A DNA stretch of 7,106 bases from Erysipelotrichaceae bacterium (GTDB lineage Bacteria > Bacillota_I > Bacilli_A > Erysipelotrichales > Erysipelotrichaceae): the NCBI GenBank assembly GCA_020026035.1, contig JAHHRC010000069.1, positions 1 to 7,106 of the forward strand, read 5' to 3'. The position numbers were made by a program, and so were the translations under genes. Position 1 is the first letter of the stretch. Each line of letters starts with the position of its first letter. The notes beneath the pieces are model-generated. The model searched no databases. It saw only the letters and a program-made list of their open reading frames with translations, and was not told the origin of the DNA. Shown here in pieces: positions 1 to 5,750 of this stretch.

Positions 1-75
1 TGGCTGGGGTAACAAGATTCGAACTTGTGCATGGCGGATTCAGAGTCCGCAGCCTTACCGCTTGGCTATACCCCA
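1..75 (-). tRNA. tRNA-Gln, anticodon CUG
   Basis: Read on the minus strand, the sequence folds as a complete tRNA. The acceptor stem TGGGGTA (75-69) pairs with TACCCCA (11-5), followed by discriminator G and an encoded CCA at 3-1. The T-arm contains GTTCGAATC. The anticodon stem GCGGA/TCCGC encloses the loop CTCTGAA, which places CTG at positions 34-36, so it reads the glutamine codon CAG. The neighbouring genes use almost only CAA, so this is probably a minor isoacceptor alongside a UUG tRNA elsewhere. It lies divergent from gltX. In Bacillota a non-discriminating GluRS usually makes Glu-tRNA(Gln), which GatCAB then amidates. The 3' end coincides with the window edge, so any downstream tRNAs or terminator cannot be seen. 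Confidence 0.95.
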
Positions 76-89
76 ATGGAACAAGAACT

Positions 90-118
90 AGTATACAGAT
101 TCGACTTAAGAAACGCAA
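90..118 (-). promoter_or_regulatory. Candidate promoter of tRNA-Gln
   Basis: On the minus strand a -35 TTGCGT (118-113) is followed by a 17-base spacer and a -10 TATACT (95-90). This would start transcription near position 83, leaving about 8 nt before the mature tRNA 5' end. The -10 is good (5 of 6 matches to TATAAT) and the -35 matches only TTG. Position and spacing support it, but there is no experimental evidence. Confidence 0.45.
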
Positions 119-200
119 CCCTAAAATGCTTTGGCAGTACATTTCTATATGCTTGCATTCCCTATTTATACAAAATAGCGGAAATATATGTTTCTATGCG

Positions 201-229
201 TTGCGATGTTTGCTATTTCAGTGTAAGAT
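201..229 (+). promoter_or_regulatory. Candidate promoter of gltX
   Basis: TTGCGA (201-206), a 17-base spacer and TAAGAT (224-229) form a moderate sigma-A-like promoter, 4 of 6 matches in each box. The predicted start near 236 would leave a leader of only about 17 nt, just enough to hold the ribosome binding site at 239-246. I see no T-box or other structured leader in 76-252; only a weak CTATTT/AAATAG hairpin (162-178) is present. Confidence 0.4.
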
Positions 230-252
230 TACCGGGATAAGAGGTGTAAAAA

Positions 253-1716
253 ATGACAAAAATTCGTACTAGATTCGCCCCAAGTCCTACGGGGTATATG
301 CACATTGGTAATCTTCGTACAGCTCTATACACCTATCTGGTTGCTAAAAAAGATCCAGAAGGCGTTTATATCTTACGTATTGAAGATACAGACCAAGGTC
401 GTCTTGTAGAAGGCGCTACGGACATTATCTATCAAACATTAGAACAATGTGGCTTAAAACATGATGAAGGACCAGATGTAGGAGGACCAGTTGGACCATA
501 CATCCAATCCCAACGTTACTCTTCTGGTTTATATATGGACCATGCGAAGGATTTGATTTGTAGAGGTGGTGCACATTACTGTTTCTGTGATGAAGCACAC
601 ATCAATGCAAGCCGTGCCATTCAAGAAGCACGTGGAGAATCCTTTAAGTATGATGATCCTTGTAAGAACTTAACGGTTGAAGAATGTGAAGCACGTATTG
701 CCAAGGGAGAAAAGTTTGTCATTCGTCAAACAATTCCAACAAGTGGTACAACTTCCTTCGATGATGAAGTCTTTGGACGCATCACAGTTGAAAATGAAAC
801 ATTGGATGAATCCATCCTAATTAAGAGTGATGGCTTCCCTACCTATAACTTCGCAAACGTAATCGATGACCATCTAATGGGAATCACCGACGTTGTACGC
901 GGTATGGAATACCTTTCCAGTACACCAAAGTACAACCTCATCTACGATGCATATGGTTGGGAAATTCCTCGTTACATTCACTGTCCACCAGTTATGAAGG
1001 ACGAACACAACAAGCTATCAAAGCGTAATGGCGACGCAAGCTTCCAAGACTTAGTCGCAAAAGGATATCTTCCAGAAGCAATCCTGAACTACATTGCCCT
1101 ACTTGGCTGGTCACCAGAAACAAACCAAGAAATCTTTACACTTGATGAATTGATTGAAAACTTCAACGTAAAGCGCATTGGAAAAGACGGTGCAATCTTC
1201 GATATCGTAAAGCTTACATCCATTAACTCTCTATGGCTACGTGGTATGGATCTTGATACATACTATGACTTAATCAAGCCATACATCGATGAAGCCGTTA
1301 AGGGTGACTTTGATAAGAAACAAATCGCTAAGATTGTACAACCTCGTGCAAATGTACTCAATGACATTCCAGAAATGTTAGACTTCTTCGATGTCTTCCC
1401 TACATTTGAAAACGACCTCTTCATTAACAAGAAGATGAAAACCGATGAAGCCATCGCCCTTAAGTCCTTACTAGCCGCAAGAGAGGTTCTTGCCGCATGT
1501 GATGATTACAGCGAAGAACACCTACACGAAGTACTTCTAGAACTTCCAAAACAAATGGGAGTCAAGAATGGACAAGTACTCTTCCCTGTACGTGTTGCCA
1601 TTTCTGGTAAGAAATTCACACCAGGTGGAGCTATCGAAATCGCTTCCATCTTAGGAAAAGAAGAAACACTTGCTCGTTTAGACAAGTCCATTGCCCAATT
1701 ACAAGCAGCTCTATAA
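253..1716 (+). CDS. gltX: Glutamyl-tRNA synthetase (GluRS), class Ic
   Basis: This 487-aa cytoplasmic enzyme attaches glutamate to tRNA-Glu using ATP. In most Bacillota it also charges tRNA-Gln with Glu as the first step of the GatCAB route. The catalytic Rossmann domain starts with the HIGH-type motif PSPTGYMHIGN (residues 10-20), and the KMSKS-type loop is KLSKR (254-258). Residues from roughly 330 on form the helical anticodon-binding domain. A zinc-site-like pattern CxC (110, 112) and C137 is present, but the usual fourth ligand histidine is Asn139. Length is normal for bacterial GluRS (about 470-500). The ATG is supported by AAGAGGTG at 239-246, 6 nt upstream. It appears to be a single-gene unit ending at the terminator at 1724-1760. 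Glu and Gln codons are almost all GAA and CAA. Identity is secure, but whether it is discriminating cannot be read from sequence by eye. Confidence 0.98.
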   Translation: MTKIRTRFAPSPTGYMHIGNLRTALYTYLVAKKDPEGVYILRIEDTDQGRLVEGATDIIYQTLEQCGLKHDEGPDVGGPVGPYIQSQRYSSGLYMDHAKDLICRGGAHYCFCDEAHINASRAIQEARGESFKYDDPCKNLTVEECEARIAKGEKFVIRQTIPTSGTTSFDDEVFGRITVENETLDESILIKSDGFPTYNFANVIDDHLMGITDVVRGMEYLSSTPKYNLIYDAYGWEIPRYIHCPPVMKDEHNKLSKRNGDASFQDLVAKGYLPEAILNYIALLGWSPETNQEIFTLDELIENFNVKRIGKDGAIFDIVKLTSINSLWLRGMDLDTYYDLIKPYIDEAVKGDFDKKQIAKIVQPRANVLNDIPEMLDFFDVFPTFENDLFINKKMKTDEAIALKSLLAAREVLAACDDYSEEHLHEVLLELPKQMGVKNGQVLFPVRVAISGKKFTPGGAIEIASILGKEETLARLDKSIAQLQAAL

Positions 1717-1723
1717 GCATAGT

Positions 1724-1760
1724 AAAACGCATATACGTTACATCGTACATGCGTTTTTTT
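1724..1760. terminator. Rho-independent terminator between convergent gltX and fem2
   Basis: AAAACGCAT (1724-1732) pairs with ATGCGTTTT (1749-1757). After one A/C mismatch an inner TACG/CGTA helix (1734-1737, 1744-1747) closes a 6-nt loop. A run of seven T (1754-1760) follows on the plus strand, which makes it strong for gltX. On the minus strand the hairpin is followed by TTTTACT, so it can also serve, more weakly, the converging gene whose stop codon abuts at 1761. Confidence 0.88.
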
Positions 1761-2987
1761 CTATTTCTTAGCCCTAGCTTTAGCGGCAAATTCCAAAAAC
1801 TTTGGATACACCTTTTCAAAGGCATTATAAGCAATTGGATCAAAGACCATATTAAATTCCCCAATATACTCTTCGACATTCATAAGCCACTTTGACTTAA
1901 ACTGCGTTAAGCCATCGTCTAACGTTCCTTCAATCCCACCAAAGCTAACAGATGGAATACCTAATTGCACACAACGATCAATCAGTGTTGCCCATACCAA
2001 ATACGAGGCATTGGTTCGTAAGTAATCTGGATTATTACCCATGTAGAAGATTTCCATTAAACCATCGTTATAACAAGCTAATGCACCAGATACGATGACT
2101 TCCTCTTGCCCTTCTTTTGCAAGGTCTTGTTGAAGTTGTGTTTGTTCCTTCTTAAACTTTACAAGCTGGTCATTCAAATCTGCTTGTTTTTTCTTTGAAC
2201 AGGTTTCTAGCTGTTTGTTTAAATCTTCAATTGTTTGTTTTACTTCTTCGAGTTGTTTTTGCAAGTTAATCTTTGCGACAAGACAAATAGAATTCTCTTG
2301 ATAGGCATCTAGCATATCTAAGAAGTATTCTTTCGAACGTAAAGCAATTTGTTTACGCACTTCGGTATAATGCATTGCGGTAATAAAGTCATCTAAGTAT
2401 TCACGACCTTCAAACAATGTCACACCTTGTTTGCTTGCTTGTTCAACACAACGCATTGTTTTCCGTTTGGTATCTTTTTGCCAGCCTTCATACACATCCA
2501 TTTGTGCATTAAAGCGAGGTTGCGTTGCTTCTATGATATGCGTTGTAAAGCCTTTGTGTTTTGCCCCATGGTCTTCTAGTCTTGCAATGAGTTCTTCATG
2601 CATGTATGGAATTTCTTTGTCACGATCTTCGAATGGATAGACACGTAATTTGATATTTGGATCAAAGCGCAAACAAATGGCATGGTTCTTATGTGCAAGT
2701 TGTGCTAAGTACATAAGCATAAAGCTTACCAATTCGTCGTTATCATAATCCATGATTGGACCACGAGGCACATAGAATAAAGTCTTATGAAGGACCATCT
2801 TGCGAATTAAAATCAATGCCGTTGCTACAATTGTTCCGTTTTCATCGGTTACGGATGTAAGCATCGACTTCCAGCCCTTTTTCACCTTTGCCCAAGACGA
2901 ACATTGGTGTAAACAGTTTTGATCACTTGCTTGTACAAAGGCATCAAAGGCTACTACATCGGTTGTTTCATGAAAGGTATACGTCAT
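1761..2987 (-). CDS. FemAB/MurM-family peptidoglycan aminoacyltransferase (second of tandem pair)
   Basis: This 408-aa protein belongs to the FemABX family, cytoplasmic enzymes that use aminoacyl-tRNA to add amino acids to the stem-peptide lysine of peptidoglycan precursors. Visible features are an N-terminal GNAT-like half with HQCSSWAKVKKGWKS (about 27-41) and FYVPRGPIMDYDN (71-83). A long charged coiled-coil hairpin spans about 240-294, the tRNA-synthetase-like arm of this family. The C-terminal half has SFGGIEGTLDDGLTQFKSKW (348-367), the family's conserved Gly-rich/FK region. The ATG overlaps the upstream fem gene's TGA as ATGA (2987-2984), and GAGGGGG lies about 7-13 nt upstream, so the two are translationally coupled. 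Length is typical of the family. The amino acid it adds (Ala, Ser or Gly) cannot be told from sequence. TAG stop at 1763-1761. Confidence 0.9.
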   Translation of the reverse strand: MTYTFHETTDVVAFDAFVQASDQNCLHQCSSWAKVKKGWKSMLTSVTDENGTIVATALILIRKMVLHKTLFYVPRGPIMDYDNDELVSFMLMYLAQLAHKNHAICLRFDPNIKLRVYPFEDRDKEIPYMHEELIARLEDHGAKHKGFTTHIIEATQPRFNAQMDVYEGWQKDTKRKTMRCVEQASKQGVTLFEGREYLDDFITAMHYTEVRKQIALRSKEYFLDMLDAYQENSICLVAKINLQKQLEEVKQTIEDLNKQLETCSKKKQADLNDQLVKFKKEQTQLQQDLAKEGQEEVIVSGALACYNDGLMEIFYMGNNPDYLRTNASYLVWATLIDRCVQLGIPSVSFGGIEGTLDDGLTQFKSKWLMNVEEYIGEFNMVFDPIAYNAFEKVYPKFLEFAAKARAKK

Positions 2988-4261
2988 ACATTTTCCCCCT
3001 CTTTATGATACATCATATAGTAGAGTTTCCGACGACATCTTGAAAAGAGTCGATAGCCTTTCTTCCATCGATTGTATTTGTGTTCATCAATGATTGCATC
3101 AAACTCGCCTAGATACTCTAAGAAATCACCACCGAAGCTACGCTTAAACTCATGCATACCATAGAATTCATCTTTTGGATCTAAGGAGCCACTTACACCC
3201 TCAAAGTCATAGGTCTTAGCCCCTTGGTTGTATAAGTCTTCAATGGCATAGGAATGTAAGGCAAAAGCAGCTCGGAAGTTTAAGAATGATTTTTGTGTAT
3301 ACATGTTTACATTCCAAACATTACCACCTTGCATGATAATGAATTTTGCACCTAAGACAACTTCTTCATCGATGTCTTTGCCACTTGCTTTGATTTCTTG
3401 AATTTCTTCCTCTAATGCAAGGATGTTATTCTTTGCAAGTTCAATCTTATTTTCATCTTTTAAGACTTCAATATGCGCTTTTGTGTCTTCAACTTCTTTT
3501 TCTAAGTTCTGTAACGCTGAGTGGTAGTTTGTTGTCACAATGTAATAGTGAACAGCATCGCCATAGGCATCCCATAACGAGCCCCAGAAGGAAGCAGGTT
3601 TTGGTTTAAAGCCAAGCTTTTGGGAGAGTTGTGATTGACACTCTGCAAGGTAGTGTAATTCTTCATAAGAACCCTTACGTACAACGACGTTACGCATTGC
3701 ATTGCGTTTGTTGTAGTTGGTATAGCGTTTGATTCCTTTTTTCACTTTTGACCATGGTTGATCGAGGTTCAAACGATACGTATACCTTGATAACCAGTTT
3801 CCAGAATAGCCATAGTTATACCCTAAATGCGTATATCCAGCATCCATTAATAGCTCTGTTACATATTCATGGTTAAAGCCATCTTCTTTGACCTTGCCAT
3901 TTTTTTCATGTTCAATTCTCGTAATATTACTATCCATGCGTAAAAAACAAGATCCTTTAGATTTCGCAAATGCTTTTAATTCCTTTGCAAAAAAGGAAAT
4001 GAGTTTTTTGTCTTCAATGTCTAAATTAAAGCCATATGGAATATACGAATAGCGAATACCGACCATAATGGTATTTTTATGTAACATAAGGGCTGTAGCG
4101 ATTAAGTTTCCATTCTCATCTTCCACCCCTAATAAGTCATAGGTTTGATAGTCTTTGTGCATGTGTTTTGCAAAGTACGATGTCTTTTGGTAGTGATTGA
4201 TTGTACTTGCAATTGCGAAGGCATTGAAGCGTTCTTCGCTTACGCCAACAATAAATTTCAT
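2984..4261 (-). CDS. FemAB/MurM-family peptidoglycan aminoacyltransferase (first of tandem pair)
   Basis: This 425-aa FemABX-type transferase is predicted to act on lipid-linked peptidoglycan precursors with aminoacyl-tRNA as donor. The N-terminal part contains TSYFAKHMHKDYQTYDLLGV (27-46) and YSYIPYGFNLD (71-81). A basic KKGIKRYTNYNKRNAMRN patch (174-191) resembles the region preceding the arm in Fem proteins. A glutamate/lysine-rich coiled-coil hairpin lies at about 247-294. The C-terminal part holds YDFEGVSGSLDPKDEFYGMH (351-370) and then EFKRSFGGDFLEYLGEFD, the conserved Fem core. A basic tail (399-420) could favour membrane or RNA contact; that is inference. The ATG is preceded by AGGAG (4272-4268) at 6 nt. 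It is the paralogue and operon partner of the next gene, as in murM-murN. No convincing promoter lies between it and the terminator just upstream. Confidence 0.9.
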   Translation of the reverse strand: MKFIVGVSEERFNAFAIASTINHYQKTSYFAKHMHKDYQTYDLLGVEDENGNLIATALMLHKNTIMVGIRYSYIPYGFNLDIEDKKLISFFAKELKAFAKSKGSCFLRMDSNITRIEHEKNGKVKEDGFNHEYVTELLMDAGYTHLGYNYGYSGNWLSRYTYRLNLDQPWSKVKKGIKRYTNYNKRNAMRNVVVRKGSYEELHYLAECQSQLSQKLGFKPKPASFWGSLWDAYGDAVHYYIVTTNYHSALQNLEKEVEDTKAHIEVLKDENKIELAKNNILALEEEIQEIKASGKDIDEEVVLGAKFIIMQGGNVWNVNMYTQKSFLNFRAAFALHSYAIEDLYNQGAKTYDFEGVSGSLDPKDEFYGMHEFKRSFGGDFLEYLGEFDAIIDEHKYNRWKKGYRLFSRCRRKLYYMMYHKEGENV

Positions 4262-4283
4262 AAGTTTCTCCTACTATTATAAG

Positions 4284-4311
4284 AAAAAAAGCAGCGATTT
4301 CTCACTGCTTT
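4284..4311 (-). terminator. Strong rho-independent terminator after tRNA-Glu
   Basis: On the minus strand AAAGCAGTGA (4311-4302) pairs with TCGCTGCTTT (4297-4288) around a GAAA tetraloop (4301-4298), with one G-T wobble. It continues into a run of seven T (4290-4284). It lies 12 nt after the tRNA CCA end and only 22 nt before the first fem start codon, so it would end the tRNA-Glu transcript and limit read-through into the fem pair. Confidence 0.9.
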
Positions 4312-4323
4312 GATCAATTTTCA

Positions 4324-4400
4324 TGGTGACCCGTACGGGATTCGAACCCGTACATGCTGCCTTGAGAGGGCAGTGTGTTAAACCATTTCACCAACGGGCC
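4324..4400 (-). tRNA. tRNA-Glu, anticodon CUC
   Basis: The minus strand folds as a 77-nt tRNA. The acceptor stem GGCCCGT (4400-4394) pairs with ACGGGTC (including one G-U), followed by discriminator A and an encoded CCA (4326-4324). The T-arm is ACGGGTTCGAATCCCGT. The anticodon stem CTGCC/GGCAG encloses loop CTCTCAA, giving CTC at 34-36, so it reads the glutamate codon GAG. The overall sequence closely resembles Bacillus tRNA-Glu, but with C34 in place of the more common U34. No room for a separate promoter exists between it and rplT (38 nt, mostly a hairpin). It is therefore probably co-transcribed with the ribosomal-protein operon and released by processing. It is a substrate of the GluRS encoded in the same window. 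Confidence 0.95.
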
Positions 4401-4406
4401 AAGAAT

Positions 4407-4426
4407 GGAATCAGTTTCCTGATTCC
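4407..4426 (-). other. GAAA-capped hairpin between rplT and tRNA-Glu
   Basis: GGAATCAG (4426-4419) pairs perfectly with CTGATTCC (4414-4407) around a GAAA tetraloop. The bases after it are ATTCTTGG, not a T run, so it is a poor rho-independent terminator. It sits 12 nt after the rplT stop and 6 nt before the tRNA 5' end. It could protect the rplT 3' end, mark a processing site, or act as a weak terminator; these roles are inference. Confidence 0.55.
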
Positions 4427-4438
4427 TTTGATTGCTTA

Positions 4439-4795
4439 CTAGGCAGCAAGTGCTTTCTTAGCTGTTTCGCAAAGAGCTGTGAATCCAGCTGCATCGTGAA
4501 TAGCGATTTCGCTTAGCATCTTACGGTTAACGTTAACACCAGCTAGCTTTAGACCATGCATTAGGTTTGAATAATTCATGTCGTTCATTCTAGCAGCTGC
4601 GTTGATACGAGCAATCCATAGCTTACGCATGTTGCGCTTTGTTTGCTTACGTCCAATGTAGCTGTACTTCATGGAATGCATAACTTGTTCGTTAGCTGTT
4701 CTATAAAGTAAGTGTTTGCTTCCAAAGTAACCCTTAGCTAGTTTTAATACCTTCTTACGACGGTTACGTGAAGGTGTACTGTATTTAACTCTCAT
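4439..4795 (-). CDS. rplT: Large ribosomal subunit protein L20 (bL20)
   Basis: This 118-aa, strongly basic 50S protein binds 23S rRNA early in assembly. In Bacillota it also represses its own operon by binding the infC leader. The sequence is collinear with bacterial L20: a long basic N-terminal helix (residues 1-60, with RNRRKKVLKLAKGYFGSK and YSYIGRKQTKRNMRKLWIARINAAAR) followed by the globular C-terminal RNA-binding domain (about 60-118, with NYSNLMHGLKLAGVNVNRKMLSEIAI). Length matches the family (117-120). The start is preceded by TTAGGGGGT, and the gene lies 17 nt after rpmI, in the invariant infC-rpmI-rplT order. A hairpin and tRNA-Glu follow. The leader upstream of infC carries a plausible target for its autoregulation. 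Confidence 0.98.
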   Translation of the reverse strand: MRVKYSTPSRNRRKKVLKLAKGYFGSKHLLYRTANEQVMHSMKYSYIGRKQTKRNMRKLWIARINAAARMNDMNYSNLMHGLKLAGVNVNRKMLSEIAIHDAAGFTALCETAKKALAA

Positions 4796-4812
4796 CTTCT
4801 ATTACCCCCTAA

Positions 4813-5034
4813 TTAACCCTGTAGAAGCGCTGCACAACGCTTTTGGTCAGTTGGGTGTACCAACGTAGACTTTGCTAGGTGCTTCTTCTGCTTGTGAGTC
4901 TTGTTTGCTGCGAAGTGGCTTACATGGTTGTGGCCTCTCTTTAGCTTTCCTGAACCTGTAACTTTAACGCGCTTAGCGAAAGTCTTTTTTGTCTTCATTT
5001 TGATCTTCTTTGGCTTTTTAGCTTTTGCTTTCAT
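4813..5034 (-). CDS. rpmI: Large ribosomal subunit protein L35 (bL35), N-terminally extended
   Basis: This small, very basic 50S protein buries itself in 23S rRNA. The conserved core runs from KMKTKKTFAKRVKVTGSGKLKR (residues 12-33) through HNHVSHFAANKTHKQKKHLAKS to the C-terminal DQKRCAALLQG. Typical L35 is about 64-66 aa and begins Met-Pro-Lys-Met-Lys-Thr. Here the protein is 73 aa because about nine Lys/Ala-rich residues precede the core. The ATG at 5034 is chosen because AGGAGG (5049-5044) sits 9 nt upstream, whereas the internal ATG (codon 13, 4998) has only a weak purine stretch before it and would cut into the conserved N-terminus. It starts 16 nt after infC and is followed 17 nt later by rplT, so all three are one transcript. 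Confidence 0.95.
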   Translation of the reverse strand: MKAKAKKPKKIKMKTKKTFAKRVKVTGSGKLKRGHNHVSHFAANKTHKQKKHLAKSTLVHPTDQKRCAALLQG

Positions 5035-5043
5035 GACTATGTT

Positions 5044-5049
5044 CCTCCT
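5044..5049 (-). promoter_or_regulatory. Ribosome binding site that fixes the rpmI start
   Basis: AGGAGG on the minus strand lies 9 nt before the ATG at 5034-5032, in the short infC-rpmI gap. It is the only strong Shine-Dalgarno sequence near and favours the extended L35 start over the internal ATG at 4998-4996. Confidence 0.8.
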
Positions 5050-5050
5050 G

Positions 5051-5587
5051 TTATTTGTTTTTTGGAGATATTACAACAGACATTGTATTACCTTCCATAC
5101 TCGGTTTCTTGTCAACCAGAGCAACTTCAGATAATGCTTCACAGAAGTCGTCCATAACTTTACGTCCAACTTCCTTGCGGGTGATCATTCTTCCGCGGAA
5201 TCGCATATCTACTTTTACCTTCAGACCATCTTCAAGCCATTTTCTAGCTTGTTTAACCTTTGTCTCGAAGTCGTGTTGATCAATGACTGGAGAAAGTCGT
5301 AATGGCTTTACCTCAGTTACATGTTGTTTTTTCTTCGCTTCACGAGCCTTCTTTTGCTCATTGAACTTATGTTTACCATAATCAAGAATCTTACATACTG
5401 GTGGCTTCGCCTTTGGCGCTACACAATATAGATCCAAGTCCATATCGTAGGCCATTTGAATTGCCTCTCTACGCATCATTGTCCCAAGCTGCTCTCCGTT
5501 TGGTCCAATTACAAGAACCTCTTTAAATCTAATGTTCTCATTAACCAGGTCTTCTGGTACATTCCGTTTCGGTCTAATATATCGCAA
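5051..5587 (-). CDS. infC: Translation initiation factor IF-3, TTG start
   Basis: IF3 binds the 30S subunit, prevents premature 50S joining and checks the start codon and initiator tRNA. The 178-aa product has the N-domain (VNENIRFKEVLVIGPNGEQLG, residues 15-35, and the signature LDLYCVAPKAKPPVCKILDYGKHKF, 51-75). A lysine-rich linker (about 76-89) joins it to the C-domain (VTEVKPLRLSP 90-100 through KVDMRFRGRMITRKEVGRKVMDDF). The reading frame stays open upstream to another TTG at 5650, but that has no ribosome binding site. The TTG at 5587-5585 follows AAGGAGG by 6 nt and yields a normal family length. Non-ATG starts are a known habit of infC and fit its initiation-sensitive control. It is the first gene of the infC-rpmI-rplT operon, after a roughly 250-nt leader. 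TAA stop at 5053-5051. Confidence 0.96.
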   Translation of the reverse strand: MRYIRPKRNVPEDLVNENIRFKEVLVIGPNGEQLGTMMRREAIQMAYDMDLDLYCVAPKAKPPVCKILDYGKHKFNEQKKAREAKKKQHVTEVKPLRLSPVIDQHDFETKVKQARKWLEDGLKVKVDMRFRGRMITRKEVGRKVMDDFCEALSEVALVDKKPSMEGNTMSVVISPKNK

Positions 5588-5593
5588 GCATAT

Positions 5594-5600
5594 CCTCCTT
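5594..5600 (-). promoter_or_regulatory. Ribosome binding site that fixes the infC TTG start
   Basis: AAGGAGG (5600-5594) is a near-perfect Shine-Dalgarno sequence. It lies 6 nt before the in-frame TTG at 5587, and only 2 nt before an out-of-frame ATG at 5591-5589 that opens a five-codon ORF. Spacing favours the TTG. Confidence 0.8.
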
Positions 5601-5710
5601 CGACTGTGCTTCTTATACTGTTTACATATGACACCGTAACATTTCACCAAAGGATTCAGTCAAACCCTTGTTACACAATCATAATAAGTACACATTTATG
5701 GTCATAGTCA

Positions 5711-5750
5711 GTAAACGAAAGCAGGTACTGAAATAGTTCCACGCACCTGC
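5711..5750 (-). terminator. Attenuator terminator within the infC leader
   Basis: GCAGGT (5750-5745) pairs with ACCTGC (5726-5721), with an inner TGGAA/TTTCA helix capped by CTA, and is followed by TTTCGTTTAC (5720-5711). The interrupted T tract suggests a conditional terminator. Its 3' arm overlaps the segment complementary to 5817-5824. Confidence 0.6.

Noticed and set aside
162..178. CTATTT/AAATAG hairpin upstream of gltX
   Set aside because: It is six weak A/T-rich pairs with no T run, and too poor to call a terminator or riboswitch.
25..272. Two overlapping plus-strand ORFs at the left end
   Set aside because: They run through the antisense of tRNA-Gln and the gltX promoter region, and resemble no protein. 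One overlaps the gltX start.
2144..2268. Low-complexity stretch in fem2 that could suggest repeats or a frameshift
   Set aside because: It encodes the Lys/Glu/Gln-rich coiled-coil arm normal for Fem proteins, and the frame is intact on both sides.
4276..4281. Perfect TATAAT on the minus strand before the first fem gene
   Set aside because: There is no -35 at 16-18 bases, and the predicted start would fall inside the ribosome binding site. Not listed as a promoter.
4813..4998. Shorter rpmI start at Met13
   Set aside because: No Shine-Dalgarno sequence precedes it, and it would remove part of the conserved L35 N-terminus.
4901..5134. 77-codon plus-strand ORF with hydrophobic, membrane-like sequence
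   Set aside because: It is the antisense of lysine-rich rpmI and the end of infC, since Lys codons read as Phe/Leu on the opposite strand. It has no ribosome binding site.
5588..5650. Upstream TTG at 5650 extending infC by 21 codons
   Set aside because: It has no ribosome binding site, the extra residues do not look like IF3, and it lies in the leader. The TTG at 5587 with AAGGAGG gives a normal length.
5456..5707. 83-codon plus-strand ORF
   Set aside because: It is antisense to the start of infC and its structured leader, with no ribosome binding site or recognisable product.
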